From the NCBI GenBank assembly GCA_025449115.1, contig JAHLKC010000020.1:332786-396785 (forward strand): DNA of 64,000 nucleotides, in the 5' to 3' direction. Under the pieces are notes generated by a model. The model did no database searches. It was not told the DNA's origin and saw only the letters and a list, made by a program, of their open reading frames with translations. Numbering within the stretch: position 1 is the stretch's first letter; each line of letters begins with the position of its first letter. This DNA is from Chytridium lagenaria. Taxonomy: Eukaryota > Chytridiomycota > Chytridiomycetes > Chytridiales > Chytridiaceae. Shown one piece after another: positions 25,192-37,272 of the stretch. The position numbers were made by a program, and so were the translations under genes.

Positions 25192-26693
25192 ATGATCAGA
25201 AGAGAGAGCCGCAAACGGAGAGAATACCTCTACAGAAAGTCACTTGAAGTCAAGGACAGGCAGATCTATGAGCGGAAGCAGCAGTTGAAGGACGCCATCA
25301 CAGGTAACAAGTCACCAGTCGGAGTTCCTTCAACCAGGGCTCCCAATTCACTCCATTCGTCGTTACAGCCGTTTGTTTTTCTCCTATTGCAAACACTCAT
25401 TCATGTCTATATTCTAACCATCGACCTCGGTTATCAAAGAAAACAAGCATCTGTCGGCAGATTTGCGAAAAGACGTTGATGGGTTGCGGAAGGAGCTTTT
25501 TTTGGATGAAGGCCAAACAGGTAAGAACTTCAAAACTTACGAAAACTCTCGTTAACGCAAAAATATAGCCCCAACCACCCACATTGACGATGAATATGCG
25601 ATGGCTGGTACAGTTGATCCCAAAGTGCTTATTACGACATCAAGAGATCCGTCGAGTCGGCTATTGCAGTTTTCAAAGGTGAGATTTCTCCTATTTGGTT
25701 GACGTCGAAAGGAAACGTGTATCAAAAATAAGTATTAACGGGATCGTTGATTTATAGGAAATGAGATTAGTTTTACCAAACGCTCAACGGATTAACCGTG
25801 GTGGTTACGTCGTCAAAGAAATCTGTGACGCTTGTCGAGCGAATGAGGTGACGGATTTGGTGATTTTGCACGAGCATAGAGGAAAGCCGGACGGTCTCGT
25901 TATTTCTCATTTCCCACACGGCCGACCTCCTATTTCTCCTTACATAACGTGGTTTTGCGACATGATATCCCTGATCGAGGAACTGTGAGCGAGCAATACC
26001 CGCATCTAATATTCAACGGTTTTGGGACAAAGTTGGGGAGCAGAGTGAGTTTCCCTTTTGACTTAATGCATTTGAAATTATGGTGTTTTTAATTATGTGG
26101 GTTCGATAGGTACAAAACATCTTAAAATACTTGTTCCCGGTTCCAAAAGAGGACAGTAAGAGAGTTATGACATTCGCACAGGAGAATGACTTTATCTCGT
26201 TCAGGTATAAGAAAGAGACCTCATCTCATTTTCGTTTTTATTAGCTGTAACTTGTACTAAAATCAGCCTTCTCTTTTCAGACATCATGTTTATGTGCAGA
26301 ACGGCAAAGAGGTGGAACTGATGGAAGTTGGACCTCGGTTTGAAATGCGACGTAAGTGTTTTTTCCTTATTCTTTACGTAGTAGGTAAAAAGGATTTCTT
26401 ACAATGTGGTTATGGCAGCATATGAAATCAAGCTTGGGACAGTTGACATTTCGACAACGGCGGATACGGAATGGGTGCACAGGCCTTATTCGAATGCGGC
26501 AAAGAAGGACGAACAAATTTATAATATAATACGTATTCTTTCACTCCTTTTTTTTCAACGTTTGCTACCTTTTATACCCCAAAACCCCTCTTTGACGGAA
26601 AAGATCTTTGAAAAGCACACCGAAAAGCCTCTGACCCTTTGTTGTCCAGAGTACCTCTGGAGAAATGCGAAAGAGACTTCTTGGAGGTATTGA
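25192..26693 (+). CDS. IMP4: U3 snoRNP protein IMP4
   Basis: Nucleolar Brix-domain protein that bridges U3 snoRNA and pre-18S rRNA in the small-subunit processome. The start opens [20 protein letters not shown], the family N-terminus. Seven exons can be placed exactly: 25192-25303, 25440-25520, 25569-25678, 25758-26044, 26110-26204, 26281-26351 and 26419-26531, plus a short last exon. Key stretches are [78 protein letters not shown] and [20 protein letters not shown]. All splice phases agree. One C is missing at 25,922-25,923, where [20 protein letters not shown] must be read. The last exon (from about 26,648) is less certain. Confidence 0.93.
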
Positions 26694-27277
26694 GAGGCTT
26701 GTTGGGGTTGTCCATCGAGTTTGCTGGTCAGACCCCATTTGATATCTAAAGGTGTGTCGGGGAGTAAGAATGTTGTCCCCGATCCCTGCTATTAATACAC
26801 GTACATCTTCAACGTTGGTTCATTTTGACGAGTTAAGATAAGAAAGAAGTCGATTCCAACGAGATTGTAATGTATTTTTACGTGTTATTTATACACGTTA
26901 AAATTCAGCATTGGGTTTAAGTACATGTAGCGATGAAATGGAGAACCGTCATAATAGCACTAGGCTCTGCAAACAAGAACGTTCAAAGGCCACGCCTTTG
27001 GCTCCCCTTTCGATGATCCGCGCGCGTGCACTTACAAGTGTGTGGTATGCTTTAGACGGCAAAGACTGCTCTCTAGCGGTGACGGGTTCCGTCCTCTTAT
27101 CTCTTCCTGGCGTTGGAACGGCCGTTGATGTCGCTTCGGTGTACGGTGGTAAGATCTGGTGAAAGTGGAAATTTGTTGTTGTTACACCCTAATAGCTTGC
27201 TCACAAACGACTGTGGAGTAGAGTTGAGGCCTCTCGATGATCCACCGAGAACAGAAGGTATGTACATGCATACATCG
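26694..27277. other. Intergenic, likely promoter of the pericentrin-like gene
   Basis: A spacer between the IMP4 stop and the next start codon. ORFs here are short, lack recognisable motifs and I do not call them. Confidence 0.4.
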
Positions 27278-30200
27278 ATGATGGATGGTACTTCCGTAAG
27301 TGATTCTGCTAACGTCCTTTCCCAACTCTTGCTGCGCGGATAGCTTGCCGCTGCGAAGCGGAAGCTCAAGAAGTTTCAGGAGACGAGAAATGCCTCATCT
27401 ACACCACACAACTTGACGCCTGAGGGCGGATCTCCAGTCATCACACCCGAATCTTCCTCGGTTGCTTTGGAAGGGATTCCAGGCACATCCTCATCACCAA
27501 ATATCCATATTCAAATGGGAGGCAGTTTTCTAGTCTCGACGATCAAAACGACACCTTTCGCACATCCCTCGAGGCATCGGCCTCATTCCGATCGGAGAGT
27601 ATGCTTTCAAACAGGTGATTGTATCTTCATATACATATTGTAAAGACTTCTATGCCTGTTCATGGGCTTATTCTTATTTTTGCTTTCTTTCTTTCTCCTT
27701 TTTCATTAAAACAAACAGAGCTCATTCGCCTTCGTCCCCGCAATCTCTACGTATTACTACCGCAACAAAACTACCCGTAGGTATCTTTCGTGAGAAAACC
27801 TATTATTATTTTCAGACACTCCGTCGACAGAGTCCAACGAAGACTTCTCCAACGCGAGTCAGCCCTACAAACAGACACGTGAGGCGTCTCAGTGCGTCGA
27901 TGACGGTAAGTAATCATCGGGGAAAAAAAATCTAACATTATCTAAAGAACGATCAAGGAGACGAAGCTCTGTCCATAGACGACTTACGGAGCCATTCAAG
28001 TTTTTTAAAAGCCAACGTCAATGCCCTCATCGCCGAAAATGATGCCTTAATGCAAGAAAAGAGAGCTTGGCAGATAATCTGGCCACGATGGAGGCGGCAC
28101 GGGATAAGGATAAAGCGGATCTTCATGAAGCTCGACAGTCGTCTGAGCATGCAACCGAGAAGTCTAACGCTCAACTCAAAATCATCGATGAACTTACTCT
28201 CAAGGTCAGTAAGCTCGAGAATCAGTTATCGACCTCTCGTCTTCACTTCATGATAAGGAAGAGCATATTCGTCATCTCACGGTGAATGAGAATGACGACC
28301 AAAAGTTCCAAAGCCTTCAAGCTGAGTTTCAAGAAGTATCAGAGCAAAAGCTACAAGTTGAAAAGACTCTCTTGGCTAAAGAGTCAGCTTTGGTAGATTT
28401 TGAAAAGCGGTTTGAGGAGATGTCGCAGGAGCTTCAAGCAAAGATACAATCCCTTCAAACTGAGTTTCAAGACGTGTCAGAACAAAAGCTGCAAATGGAA
28501 AAGGCGCTCTCGGCTAAAGAGTCCGCTTTGGTAGACCTGGAAACGAAAGTTGCGGAAATTTCGCTGAACTCTCATGCACAAATCCAAAGCCTTCAAGCTG
28601 AGTTGAACGACGTGTCAGAGCAAAAGCTACAAGTACAAAAGGCTCTTTCGGCTAAAGAGTCAGCTCTGGGGGATCCCGAAACGCGGGTCGCGGAAATTTC
28701 GGAGGATCTCAATGCAAAAATTGAAAGTCTTGAAGCTGATCTCAATGATATGTCGCAGCAAAAGCTACAAGTTGAAAAGGAACTATTGGTCAAAGAATCT
28801 GCTTTAGGGGTTCTTGAATCCCGGGTAGAGGAGGTGTCCCAGGAGCTTTTGGGTTGGAAGGAAAAAGCTGATACCTTTTCTCGTGAAAAATGTTGTGCTG
28901 AGGAAGACGCTACTAAATTAAGGACGAAAATTGGTGATCTTGAGGATGGTCTTGCGGTGATGACAAGAGAGGTATGCATCACTTGCATAAACATCCAGCA
29001 AAATACTAATGCCGTTTCATTTTAGCGTGACACTGTCAAGGGACGTCTTGAAGAGCTCGAAATTCTTTACAACGCTTCTTTGACCCAGGCCGGTGCGAAA
29101 GCGACGATGGAAGAAGAGCTGGTAGCTTCTCGAGCTGAAGTCAGTGCCTTAAAATCTCTCCTTGCCGAGGCCGAATCCCGATATGAAGATCTGTTCGATG
29201 TTGGAGAGAAGCATACTGTTGATTTGGAGAGTCGGCTCAATGATGCCGAGAGTGAGGGGAAACGTCTTGAAGAAGCTCTCGCTGCTGCCTCTGGACGAAA
29301 TCGTCAACTGGAGGAGGAGATTTCAACTACGTCGAACCACGTACAAGAGCTTTCGAATCACGTGGATTCCCTGCAAGCCCAAATTGATAAGATGAGAGAG
29401 GTGGGAGCAGCACTATTGACGGCGAAAACCCAGCTGGAAGAGGAAAATGATGATTTGTTGGATCAGATGGCTGTTCTTAAAGAGGCTGGGTTGGCCGCTG
29501 ATGCCGTTCGTACAGAATTGGAAGCCCAGCTTAAGTCTTGTGAGGGAGCTGTGGAGGAAGCGAAGGAGACAGCGAATGGTCTGCATCAACAACTTCAAAG
29601 ACAACAGGAAGTAGTAAGAGAAGCTGAGGAAGAGCATAAGCGCCAGATTGCTCAGATCAGCGCCGATATCGCGACGACATTCAGCGATAAAGTTACCGTA
29701 GTGGAATTGGAGCGTGACGATATCCAGAGACGGTTTGAAGAGCTCGAAACTCTTTACAACACTTCGTTGTCGCGGGCCGGAGAGCAGGCCCAACTGGAAG
29801 AAGCGTTGGAGGCTTCTCGGGTTGAAGTAAATACCCTGAAATCACTCCTTGCTGAATCCGAAGCCCGATATGAAGGTCTTTTTGATGCCGGAGAGAAACA
29901 TACTATTGATTTGGAGAGTCGGCTCAATGCTCCGAAAGTGAGCGGCAACATCTTGATGAAGCTCTCGCTACCGCCTTGGGACGGAATCGTCAACTTGAAG
30001 AGGATTTCGCAACTACGTCGAACCATGTGCAAGAGCTTTCGAACCATGTTGATTCCCTGCAAGCCCAAATCGATAAGATGAGAGAGGCCGGAGCAGTACT
30101 TTTGACGGCGAAAACCAGCTGGAGGAGGAAAATGACGATTTATTGGATCAGATGGCCGTTCTTAAAGAGGCTGGAGTGGGCTGCTGATGCCGTCCGTGGC

Positions 30201-33200
30201 GAGATGGAAACTCAGCTTAGGTCTTGTGAGAAAGCCGTGGAGGAAGCAAAGGAGACCGCAAATGGTCTGCATCGACAACTTAAAAGTCAACAAGAGTCGA
30301 TTCAAGCAACCGAGGAGGAGCATAACCGTCAAATTGCTCAGATCAGAGCCGACATTGAGACGACATTCAGCGACAAAGTTGCGGTGGTGGAATCTGAGCG
30401 TGATGAGATCAAGAGACGGTTGAAGAACTTGATATTCTCTACAACGCTTCGTTAACTCGGGCTAGCGCTCAAGCTCATATTGAAGAAGAGCTGGAGGCTT
30501 CTCGAATTGAAGTCATTACCTTGAATTCACGTCTTTCAGAAGCCGAAAGTCGGTATGAAGAGCTTTTTCGATGCTGGAGAGAAGCATACATTGACTTAGA
30601 GAGTCGGCTTAACGCGGGAGAGTGAAAGGCAGCTTCTTGATGACGCTCTCGCTGCCGCCTCGAGACGAAATCAACAGCTTGAGGAGGAAATTGCAAACAT
30701 ATCGAGCCATGTGCAATCCGCTGAACACGCGAGAAGGGATGCAGAGTCGAATTTGGGAGGAAGTCTACCGTCAGGTTGACGATAAAGATCAGCAGCTTGC
30801 TCAGCAGTCTGCCAACCTTGCTGAGACGACTGCCACCCTACGGCAAATGGAACGAGAATTGGATGACCTTCGGAATTCGGCTATGAATGATGAATATGAT
30901 CGCAAAATATGATTGATCAGTACGAGGATCTTGTGGAGAGAAAATCAGGAGCTGGAGAGGGAGAAGGAGGAGCTTTTGCTAAGCTTGCGCATGCTTTGAG
31001 TGATTACGTCGTTGGAGACGGCATTGGATAAAGACCGAGCGGATCTTCATGAGGTTCGCAAGTCGTTGGAAAGGCAACCGAGAAGTCCAATGCTCAACTT
31101 AAGATGATCGACGAACTCACTCTAAAGTCAGTAAGCTCGAGAATCAATTATCAGATGTCTCTTCCTCTCTCCGTGACAAAGAAGAGCATATTCGTCATCT
31201 CACGTTGAATGCGAATGACGACGATGCAAGGATCCGGAACCTTCAAGCTGACCTTGAAGACGTGCTGAACCAAAATCAACAAATGGAAAAGGTTCTTTCG
31301 TCGAGAGAAGACGCCTTAAATGATATTGAAACGCGGGTCACGGAAATGTCACAGGAGCTTTCTTATCTGAGGAATCAAGCGGATACACTTTCTCGGAAAA
31401 GAAGTATGTTGAGGAAGACGCTACTGAACTCAGGGCGAAGATTCGTGATCTTCAGGATGCTCAGGAAGCGATGACGAGAGATCTTTGCAACCAAGTTGAA
31501 CAAACGGATACGCTTTCTCGTGAGAAAACATACGCTGAGGAAGACGCTCATCAGTTGAGGATGAAGATTCGCGATCTTCAGGACCGTCTCAGTATTCTGA
31601 CGAGAGAGGTGTGTAATCACTTACAGCGACAAAGAAACGCCGAAATTTTAATTCTAATACCGTTTTCTTTTTTTTTGACTTTACTCATTGAAGAACAAGG
31701 AATTGGAACTACGATTATCTGCAGCGCATGTCGAAGATGTAAAGATCCAAAATCTTCAGGCTGACCTTGAAGACATGTCGGAGCAAAAGCAGCAAGTTGA
31801 AAAGGTTCTTTCGTCGAGAGAGTCGGCTTTGATGATATTGAAATGCGGGTCACGGAAATGTCGCAGGAGCTTTCGCATTTGAGAGATCACGCGCACACGC
31901 TTCTCGTGAAAAGAAGTATGTTGAAGAAGACGCTACTCAGCTGAGGCGAAGATTCGTGATCTGCAAGATGCTATCGAAGCGATGACAAGAGAGGTATGTA
32001 TCTAAGTTGCATTGGAATAGAACAGTTTTCGAACATCTAACTTTATTTCAGAAGCAGAAGCAGGAGAAAAGTGGTATCTCCTTTATCTCCTTCAAAGCCT
32101 AGTTCTCTTCAAAGAGAGATTGATCTTCTTAAGAAAGAAATTGAGCTAAAAAAGGAGGAAATCGAATCCATCCATCAAGATTACAAGCAAGTTCTTTCTG
32201 TAGCTGAAGAGAAAGTGAGGACGTACGCGAAGCTTAGCGACTCGAGCCTTCAGTCAATGGAGCTTTACAGGGACGAGCTCGCGAAGAAGAAGGAGAAGCT
32301 AGAGGAAGTGCAAAAGGAGCACCAGAAGCTTCAGCTACAAATTGCAAGGAGTATGCCGATCACAAATACTCCAGATGCAAGGTAATTTTTTGCGCTATTC
32401 CAAAGAAACTTGGTTTTAACTATGAATACTCACGCGTTTCACGTAGTATGGCCGACATTTCATCCATGGCCGACGCTCTTCATCGTGCAGGAAAAACTTC
32501 AAAGACCATCGACGAGTTGGTTCAGTCTGCTTCAAATAAGAAAGAGACGACGCCAAATTTCTGCTGCGGCCACGTCGTTTGCCATAAACGCTGCACCATC
32601 AAAGATCCCCCTTCGGAACCCGAACCTCAACCATCAAATGGTCAACCAGGTGAGCCAAAAAAACAGTAATTTGATTCTAATTTTTCAAAAGTCGGCGGCG
32701 ACTACAGCCTGACGTTCGGAATACGTTGAGCTTGTTACTAAGGCTGCCCTTGTGGACAATTACACTCAACAAGTCAATACCGCCCATACCCTGCTTGATG
32801 AGCATCTTCGGGAAATTCAAGTCTCAAGATGCCATAGAAGCGCTCTCTAGCCAAATGGCGGAGAAAGCTCATTCTGCCGAGACGTCATCTGCTTCCGTAT
32901 GCTTCAGAGGCAGGTTGAGGAGCTCAAGAAAGTGTGGTCGCACGAGTTGGCTGCGAATATGATTTTGAGAAACCTCATTGCTAAAACACAAGCGGAGAAC
33001 TTGGCTGCAGAAAAGTCTTCTCGGCAGCAGCAAATCCTTTTGCGGGAGGAATACGACGAGTTGGCAGGGATCTTGGAGGATACACATCGTGAGGCGGCTA
33101 CTCTACGCGAGGAGGTTATCGCGAAAGATGTTGCGAGGGAGAAGGCTTTTGATCGAGATATCACGGCTCAAGGCATCCTTCCAGGACAAGATTTCATCTA

Positions 33201-34492
33201 GCTCAGACACTGTCGACGATCTTACTAGGCGATTACAAGATTCGGAACGGACTCGCGAAAGCCTTCGACGACAGTGTAGTGCCTTGAAGGAAGATCTTCG
33301 GCGATCGCAAAATGACCTTGAGCAGGCAAGGCACACGCTATCGTCTTTACCAAATGATAGGCTTGAGAGAGCTGTATCAAGCAAGATTCAACAGCTTGAG
33401 TCACGGATTAATTCGAGGGAGTCGGAGCTTCAACAGAAGGACTCTTTAATCCGAAATCTTGAGGTCCGACTGCAGGAGCTTTTCCAGTCGAATGGGGATA
33501 TTCTGGAAGAAGGGAGGCAGCGCGAAAACGTTTTGAAGAAGGAAGCACAGGCTCGAATGAGTGAAGTGAAGGAATTATCTGAACGCTTGGCGGTTTTGGA
33601 TGAGGTACGTTTCTTTTTCTTTTTTCTTTTTTTTCTCTCTTGTTTGAATCTGACCCTCGTTTTAATTAATGGCTAAATAGGGCAAGCGCGTCATTGAGTC
33701 TCACTACGCTCACGAAAGGGAAATGTCGACGTCTTAGCTTGAAGTTGGAAGATTTGAAGCGAAGGCTCGCGCAGACGATGCTGTGAACACGGCATTGCGG
33801 CCTGCAACGCGCTCAACGAGTTATGAGGATCGCCTTCGTGAAGAGATTCAACAACTTCGACGGGAGCTGAGCCGTGCAAGGCATTCCACTTCAGAGATTG
33901 TGGCGGTTGTTCGCGAAACGCTGAATCAGACTATTGGACATGGGGATGGGACTAGTCTAAGTAGCCCTAATAGGCCACCTAGATTTGATATCAGCCGGTA
34001 TGCTTTTCATATCTTACTTTTTTTTTTTTCTTTGTTTTTGGTTCTGTTTCTCTTCTACCTCATATAATTATAACTTATCCATATATATTATAAGGTTGAG
34101 AGAGCAGATGGGCTCTTTGATTTCCGAGGTCATATACCTAAGAGCATTGGTAATCGACTTCTTCTCTGGAGAGCAGACCTCAAGTATCAAAAGTTTTACC
34201 TCTCCCTCAAAGTCGAAGACCTACTTACAAGTCAAAAGTCAACACTCACTTTTATACAAGAGATTGGCATCAACCTCCCCTCAACGGAACCCACCTTCAC
34301 ACCCTCCGCCACCACTAAGCTAAAGAAATGTGCGAACGCGATTATCGCCGTGTATAGGATGATGGTGCTGGCGAGGAATGGCAGGATGTGTTGGAGGAGA
34401 ATGGGAAGGAGCATTTTGCAGAGTTGGAGAGTAATAGCGATTATTGGGGGACGGATGGAGAAGTGTTCGGCGAGGAAGACGTGGTCGGGTGA
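27278..34492 (+). CDS. Pericentrin/AKAP9-like centrosomal protein with PACT domain
   Basis: Predicted large coiled-coil scaffold of the centrosome or basal body. Exon 1 (27,278-27,295) encodes MMDGTS and splices to LAAAKRKLKKFQETRNASS; pericentrin and AKAP9 also open with a short KLxxAKxKLxxFxxRK helix. Low-complexity exons follow, then about 6 kb of heptad coiled coil with nested repeats annotated separately. The C-terminus has LREQMGSLISEVIYLRA; after a frame break come LLLWRADLKYQKFYLSLKVE, STLTFIQEIGINLPS and KKCANAIIAVYRMMVLARKW. This is the PACT pattern (YQK-YL-L then A--VIA--R---L-R-W) that targets pericentrin, AKAP9 and yeast Pcp1 to microtubule-organising centres. The final RKW reading needs one base at 34,377-34,378. 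An acidic tail ends at 34,490-34,492. More than ten frame breaks occur in the repeats. A part with CCGHVVCHKRC (about 32,561-32,593) is unexplained. Confidence 0.75.
28312..28863 (+). repeat. Four tandem 46-residue coiled-coil repeats
   Basis: Four in-frame units of exactly 138 bp begin at 28,312, 28,450, 28,588 and 28,726. Each opens SL(Q/E)(A/T)E/D..(D/E)(V/M)S.QKLQ and carries AKESAL or VKESAL at the same offset. A 46-residue period equals five heptads plus one 11-residue hendecad, so the coiled-coil register is kept from unit to unit. Two isolated diverged copies occur later, near 31,220-31,360 (NLQADLEDVLNQNQQMEKVL) and 31,745-31,880 (NLQADLEDMSEQKQQVEKVL). Confidence 0.85.
29044..30735 (+). 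repeat. Large tandem repeat of 687 bp (229 residues), 2.4 copies
   Basis: Units start at 29,044, 29,731 and 30,417. Each opens with RLEELEILYNASL or a close variant and contains SLLAEAESRYEDLFD, NHVQELSNHVDSLQAQIDKM and AVEEAKETANGLHQQL. Unit spacing is 687 bp then 686 bp; the second unit carries frame breaks that the first does not. The third unit is cut short near 30,735. This is a second level of duplication in the same coiled coil. Confidence 0.8.
31020..31250 (+). repeat. Diverged second copy of the segment at about 28,090-28,320
   Basis: Both segments encode KADLHEARQSSEHATEKSN or its variant, then QLKIIDELTLKVSKLENQLS and EEHIRHLT followed by NENDD or NANDD. They lie about 2.9 kb apart and each stands just before a 46-residue-type unit. 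This implies that the block holding both repeat types was itself duplicated once. Confidence 0.7.
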
Positions 34493-35299
34493 GAGACGCA
34501 TGTAAGAGGGGAAACGAGTGGGGAGATGAATGAGGGAATGGCATGTCGCTTTTTTTTTATAGAGCGCGGCGGTTATGATGGAGCCAGCTATAGCGAATAA
34601 ATACTTGATACCCCATCCATCTCCATGAGCGAGTGATTTTTAACCTACTGTACTCGCTACAACTACTATATAAACTAATAAATTTATTCCCCACCCTGTC
34701 CAACAGTCACAGTCGTATGCACGATGATCCTTTCACTTATTTAATCATTGGCATGTCCCTCTCAGCCACCATCTTTGCCACCATCAGTTCTTCTCCGCGG
34801 TGCTCAAAGTATAGCTCCTCCTTCATGTCAACCATTTTGTTATGCCCATGGCCATCATAGTTGGAGGAATCAAGCAGCGCTCCGAGAAAGCGGGCGTTGT
34901 ACATGAAAAGTGCAAGGAATCACCACGTCCACAGCAGAACAGAATATTTATTCACAGCAAAGACTGCATAAAATAAAGAGTCGACAAGAAAAGAAAAAGC
35001 AAAACATACAGTACATAAAAAACAAAAACAAAAAAACAATGGACAGAAAGCGCTTTCAAAAAGAGTCCGAAAAGAAAAGGAAAAGGGGAGGTTGAGGAAA
35101 ATAAAAATAGAAAAACGACCGAGGAGAGAAATGAATGTGAACAATAAAATACACGCTGGCGGGATATACAAGGGGAGCCAAAGAAACAAAGTTTGCACAC
35201 AGCAGTTTCCTAGGATGCTGAGTGTCACAAGTGAATGATTTGCCCTCCATGACGAGCTAGCTGCTTGCGGTAAGGTAAGGTGTCTGCGAGTTGGTCCAA
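34493..35299. other. Intergenic, A-rich
   Basis: A spacer between the 3' ends of the pericentrin-like gene and the small secreted-protein gene, which converge here. An A-rich tract covers about 34,960-35,130. No supported gene is seen; the interval probably holds the two 3' untranslated regions. Confidence 0.45.
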
Positions 35300-35497
35300 C
35301 TAGACTGCTGCGGGAGCCTTGAGGAAGGCGGCCTCTTCAAGGTTAGGCACAAGGAGGACGGCTTCACCCTTCTTGCCCTTGGGGGAAGGCGAGGGGGAGG
35401 GTGCACCAGTGGGGGAACCGCCGGAAGGAGCTGCCTCGGTAAGCATGGCGGCGAAGATGGCGAGAAGGACGAAAAGGAAGGCAAAGTTGAACTGCAT
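35300..35497 (-). CDS. Small secreted protein
   Basis: A 65-residue protein opening MQFNFAFLFVLLAIFAAMLT and continuing EAAPSGGSPTGAPS. That is a hydrophobic signal peptide with an A-x-A type cleavage region near residues 20-23. The mature part is about 43 residues, Pro/Ser/Gly-rich and then mildly charged (KGKKGEAVLLVPNLEEAAFL), with no cysteine. The frame is intact and ATG-initiated. The nearest neighbour is the divergent SET gene about 400 bp away. The role is unknown; a structural or effector-like peptide cannot be told apart from sequence. Confidence 0.6.
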   Translation of the reverse strand: MQFNFAFLFVLLAIFAAMLTEAAPSGGSPTGAPSPSPSPKGKKGEAVLLVPNLEEAAFLKAPAAV

Positions 35498-35892
35498 TTT
35501 GAAGTGTTTGTTTGAACGGTGGAGTGAAGAAGGTTGTGGTGAGTGTTTGTTGAGTGAAGAAAGTGTTATGGGATTCTAGTGAAGACATTGCTGTTTTTAT
35601 AAGGACGGTGTTCAGCGGCTGATGCCATCGCTGGGCTCCAGCACTGCATTTTCATTGTGGGATGACGGCGTCGCAAGCGTTTGTCATCCTGAGAAGATGA
35701 TCTGTTGGCGGTGTTAGACGCTGGATTGACAGAGGTCTGCTTGTTGACGAGTTCCGTCGGTGACAGATGCAACTGTCAAGTGGAAATGTCACGAAAGAGC
35801 TAGGGGTTGACAATTGTCGATGACGAGGGTTGTGAGCGGGTGTCAGAAGCTCTGAACACTCTGGTGCAAAATGACTTTGAAACTCAACAGAC

Positions 35893-36976
35893 ATGACAGC
35901 ACCCGTGGAGAGCAAGTCGTCAATGGCCTCCAGCAACGTCAGCAAAAAGACTTCTAGCCTTCCCTCAGTGTTATCTGCGTTATTCGTCATCATTGCAGCC
36001 TTTGCTGCTGTGCAGGTAGAAGAATCATGCCCACGCTCAGCCTGCTAACAGCTTTTTATAGATATCAGCATCATCTCACAAGAACCATTGCAACTAAGGC
36101 GACTCGTCACCCATCTCACATCCCGTATTCCGCCTTTGTCCTTCTCGTCATCAAATGTGACTGACATCCCACCTACTTTTGCCCTAACCGCTGTCGAGGA
36201 TCCTCAGAGATCGTTCAGTCAAGATGACTTTGAGACTCACTTTGGCATCTATCCGTTGCAATCCCAGATGGTTGATCCCGCCATTGCCGCGTTCCTTGAT
36301 GCCCATGACATTACCAACGATGAGATGTATCAAAAGAGCGTCCGTTTGGCAGAGTTGAGGCGGCAGCAGTATCCATGTTTTTGGAAAAGGGGTTTAAGGA
36401 TGATAAGAGGTTTAAGATCAAGTGGATTTCGCCAGAGAAGGGGTATGGAGTGTTTGCGGCGGTGAATATAGGTGCAACAAATATTGTTGGGGAGTATGTG
36501 GGCGTAGTGACGAACAGTGAGTGATTGGCACCCCTTTTTTTCATCTTCTTCGTCAATTGTGACGTTTGCTCACTGCTTCTCCTTCTTAAAGACACGATCT
36601 CGGATTATATTTGGAACTACCCGTCAGAGATCAAGGACGAGGAAGGGAGGATTTTTCCCCTCGGAATCGATAGTCGTTTTGCAGGAAACTTTGCTAGGTA
36701 TGCGCACTGGCTTAGTTAACGGCCTTGATCGTCACGGATCCCATGCTAACATTTTATCATCTCCCCCTCTCTCTTTTTTTTTCGCCGCAGGTTTATCAAC
36801 ATGATGCAAACCCCAACACGTATTCGATGATGGTGCCTTACAAAAACCGCTGGCACGTGATCTTTCACACAAAGAGATTGATCCGTGCTGGGGAGGAGAT
36901 AACTGTTTCGTACGGAGACGAGTATTGGACTTCAAGGGCCAACTATCGTATTGTTGGAGCTGAAGAAAAAAAGTAA
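35893..36976 (+). CDS. Membrane-anchored SET-domain protein, copy A
   Basis: Putative lysine methyltransferase. It starts MTAPVESKSSMASSNVSKK and has an N-terminal hydrophobic anchor, VLSALFVIIAAFAAVQ. Intron 1 (36,016-36,050) is only 35 bp. After FETHFGIYPLQSQMVDPAIA and LRRQQYPCF comes the SET core: KWISPEKGYGVFAAVNIGAT, IVGEYVGVVTN, ISDYIWNYPSE, then GIDSRFAGNFARFINHDANP and AGEEITVSYGDEYW. The FINHDANPN (AdoMet/pseudoknot) motif requires one C after 36,800, and QQYPCFLEKGFKDD requires one T in the run near 36,378-36,382; the paralogue is intact at both places. The typical catalytic Tyr of YGDEYW is present. No post-SET cysteines are seen. The membrane anchor is unusual for a SET protein. 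Confidence 0.8.
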
Positions 36977-37272
36977 CGAATTGCGTTAATTAGCAGCTGT
37001 CTATAGTCGATCGTTTTTTGTTTGTTTTCTGTATGTTTCTTTTTTCTTGTTTTTTTTTTTTTTCATTTGCTCTTTTTAGTGTGTTGGATAAAGGTTGAAT
37101 GAATACATGCTAGAGAAGAAGTAGCTGATTTCTGAAATGTTATCGTAGAAATGGCGAGGACTGATGCTACTTTGTTGTTCGGTACATGGAATTACGAAAG
37201 AAAAGACCAAGGTCTCCACAGACTCCTTTTATTACAAGCCTTTGTAATTACACTTTCTCGAGAATATTGTAT

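Noticed and set aside
27030..27180. Short ORF between IMP4 and the pericentrin-like gene
   Set aside because: No motif. A convincing start with a clean first intron for the downstream gene lies at 27,278.
32555..32600. RING-like CCGHVVCHKRC in the pericentrin-like gene
   Set aside because: Too few Cys/His ligands for a RING, and the surrounding frame is uncertain.
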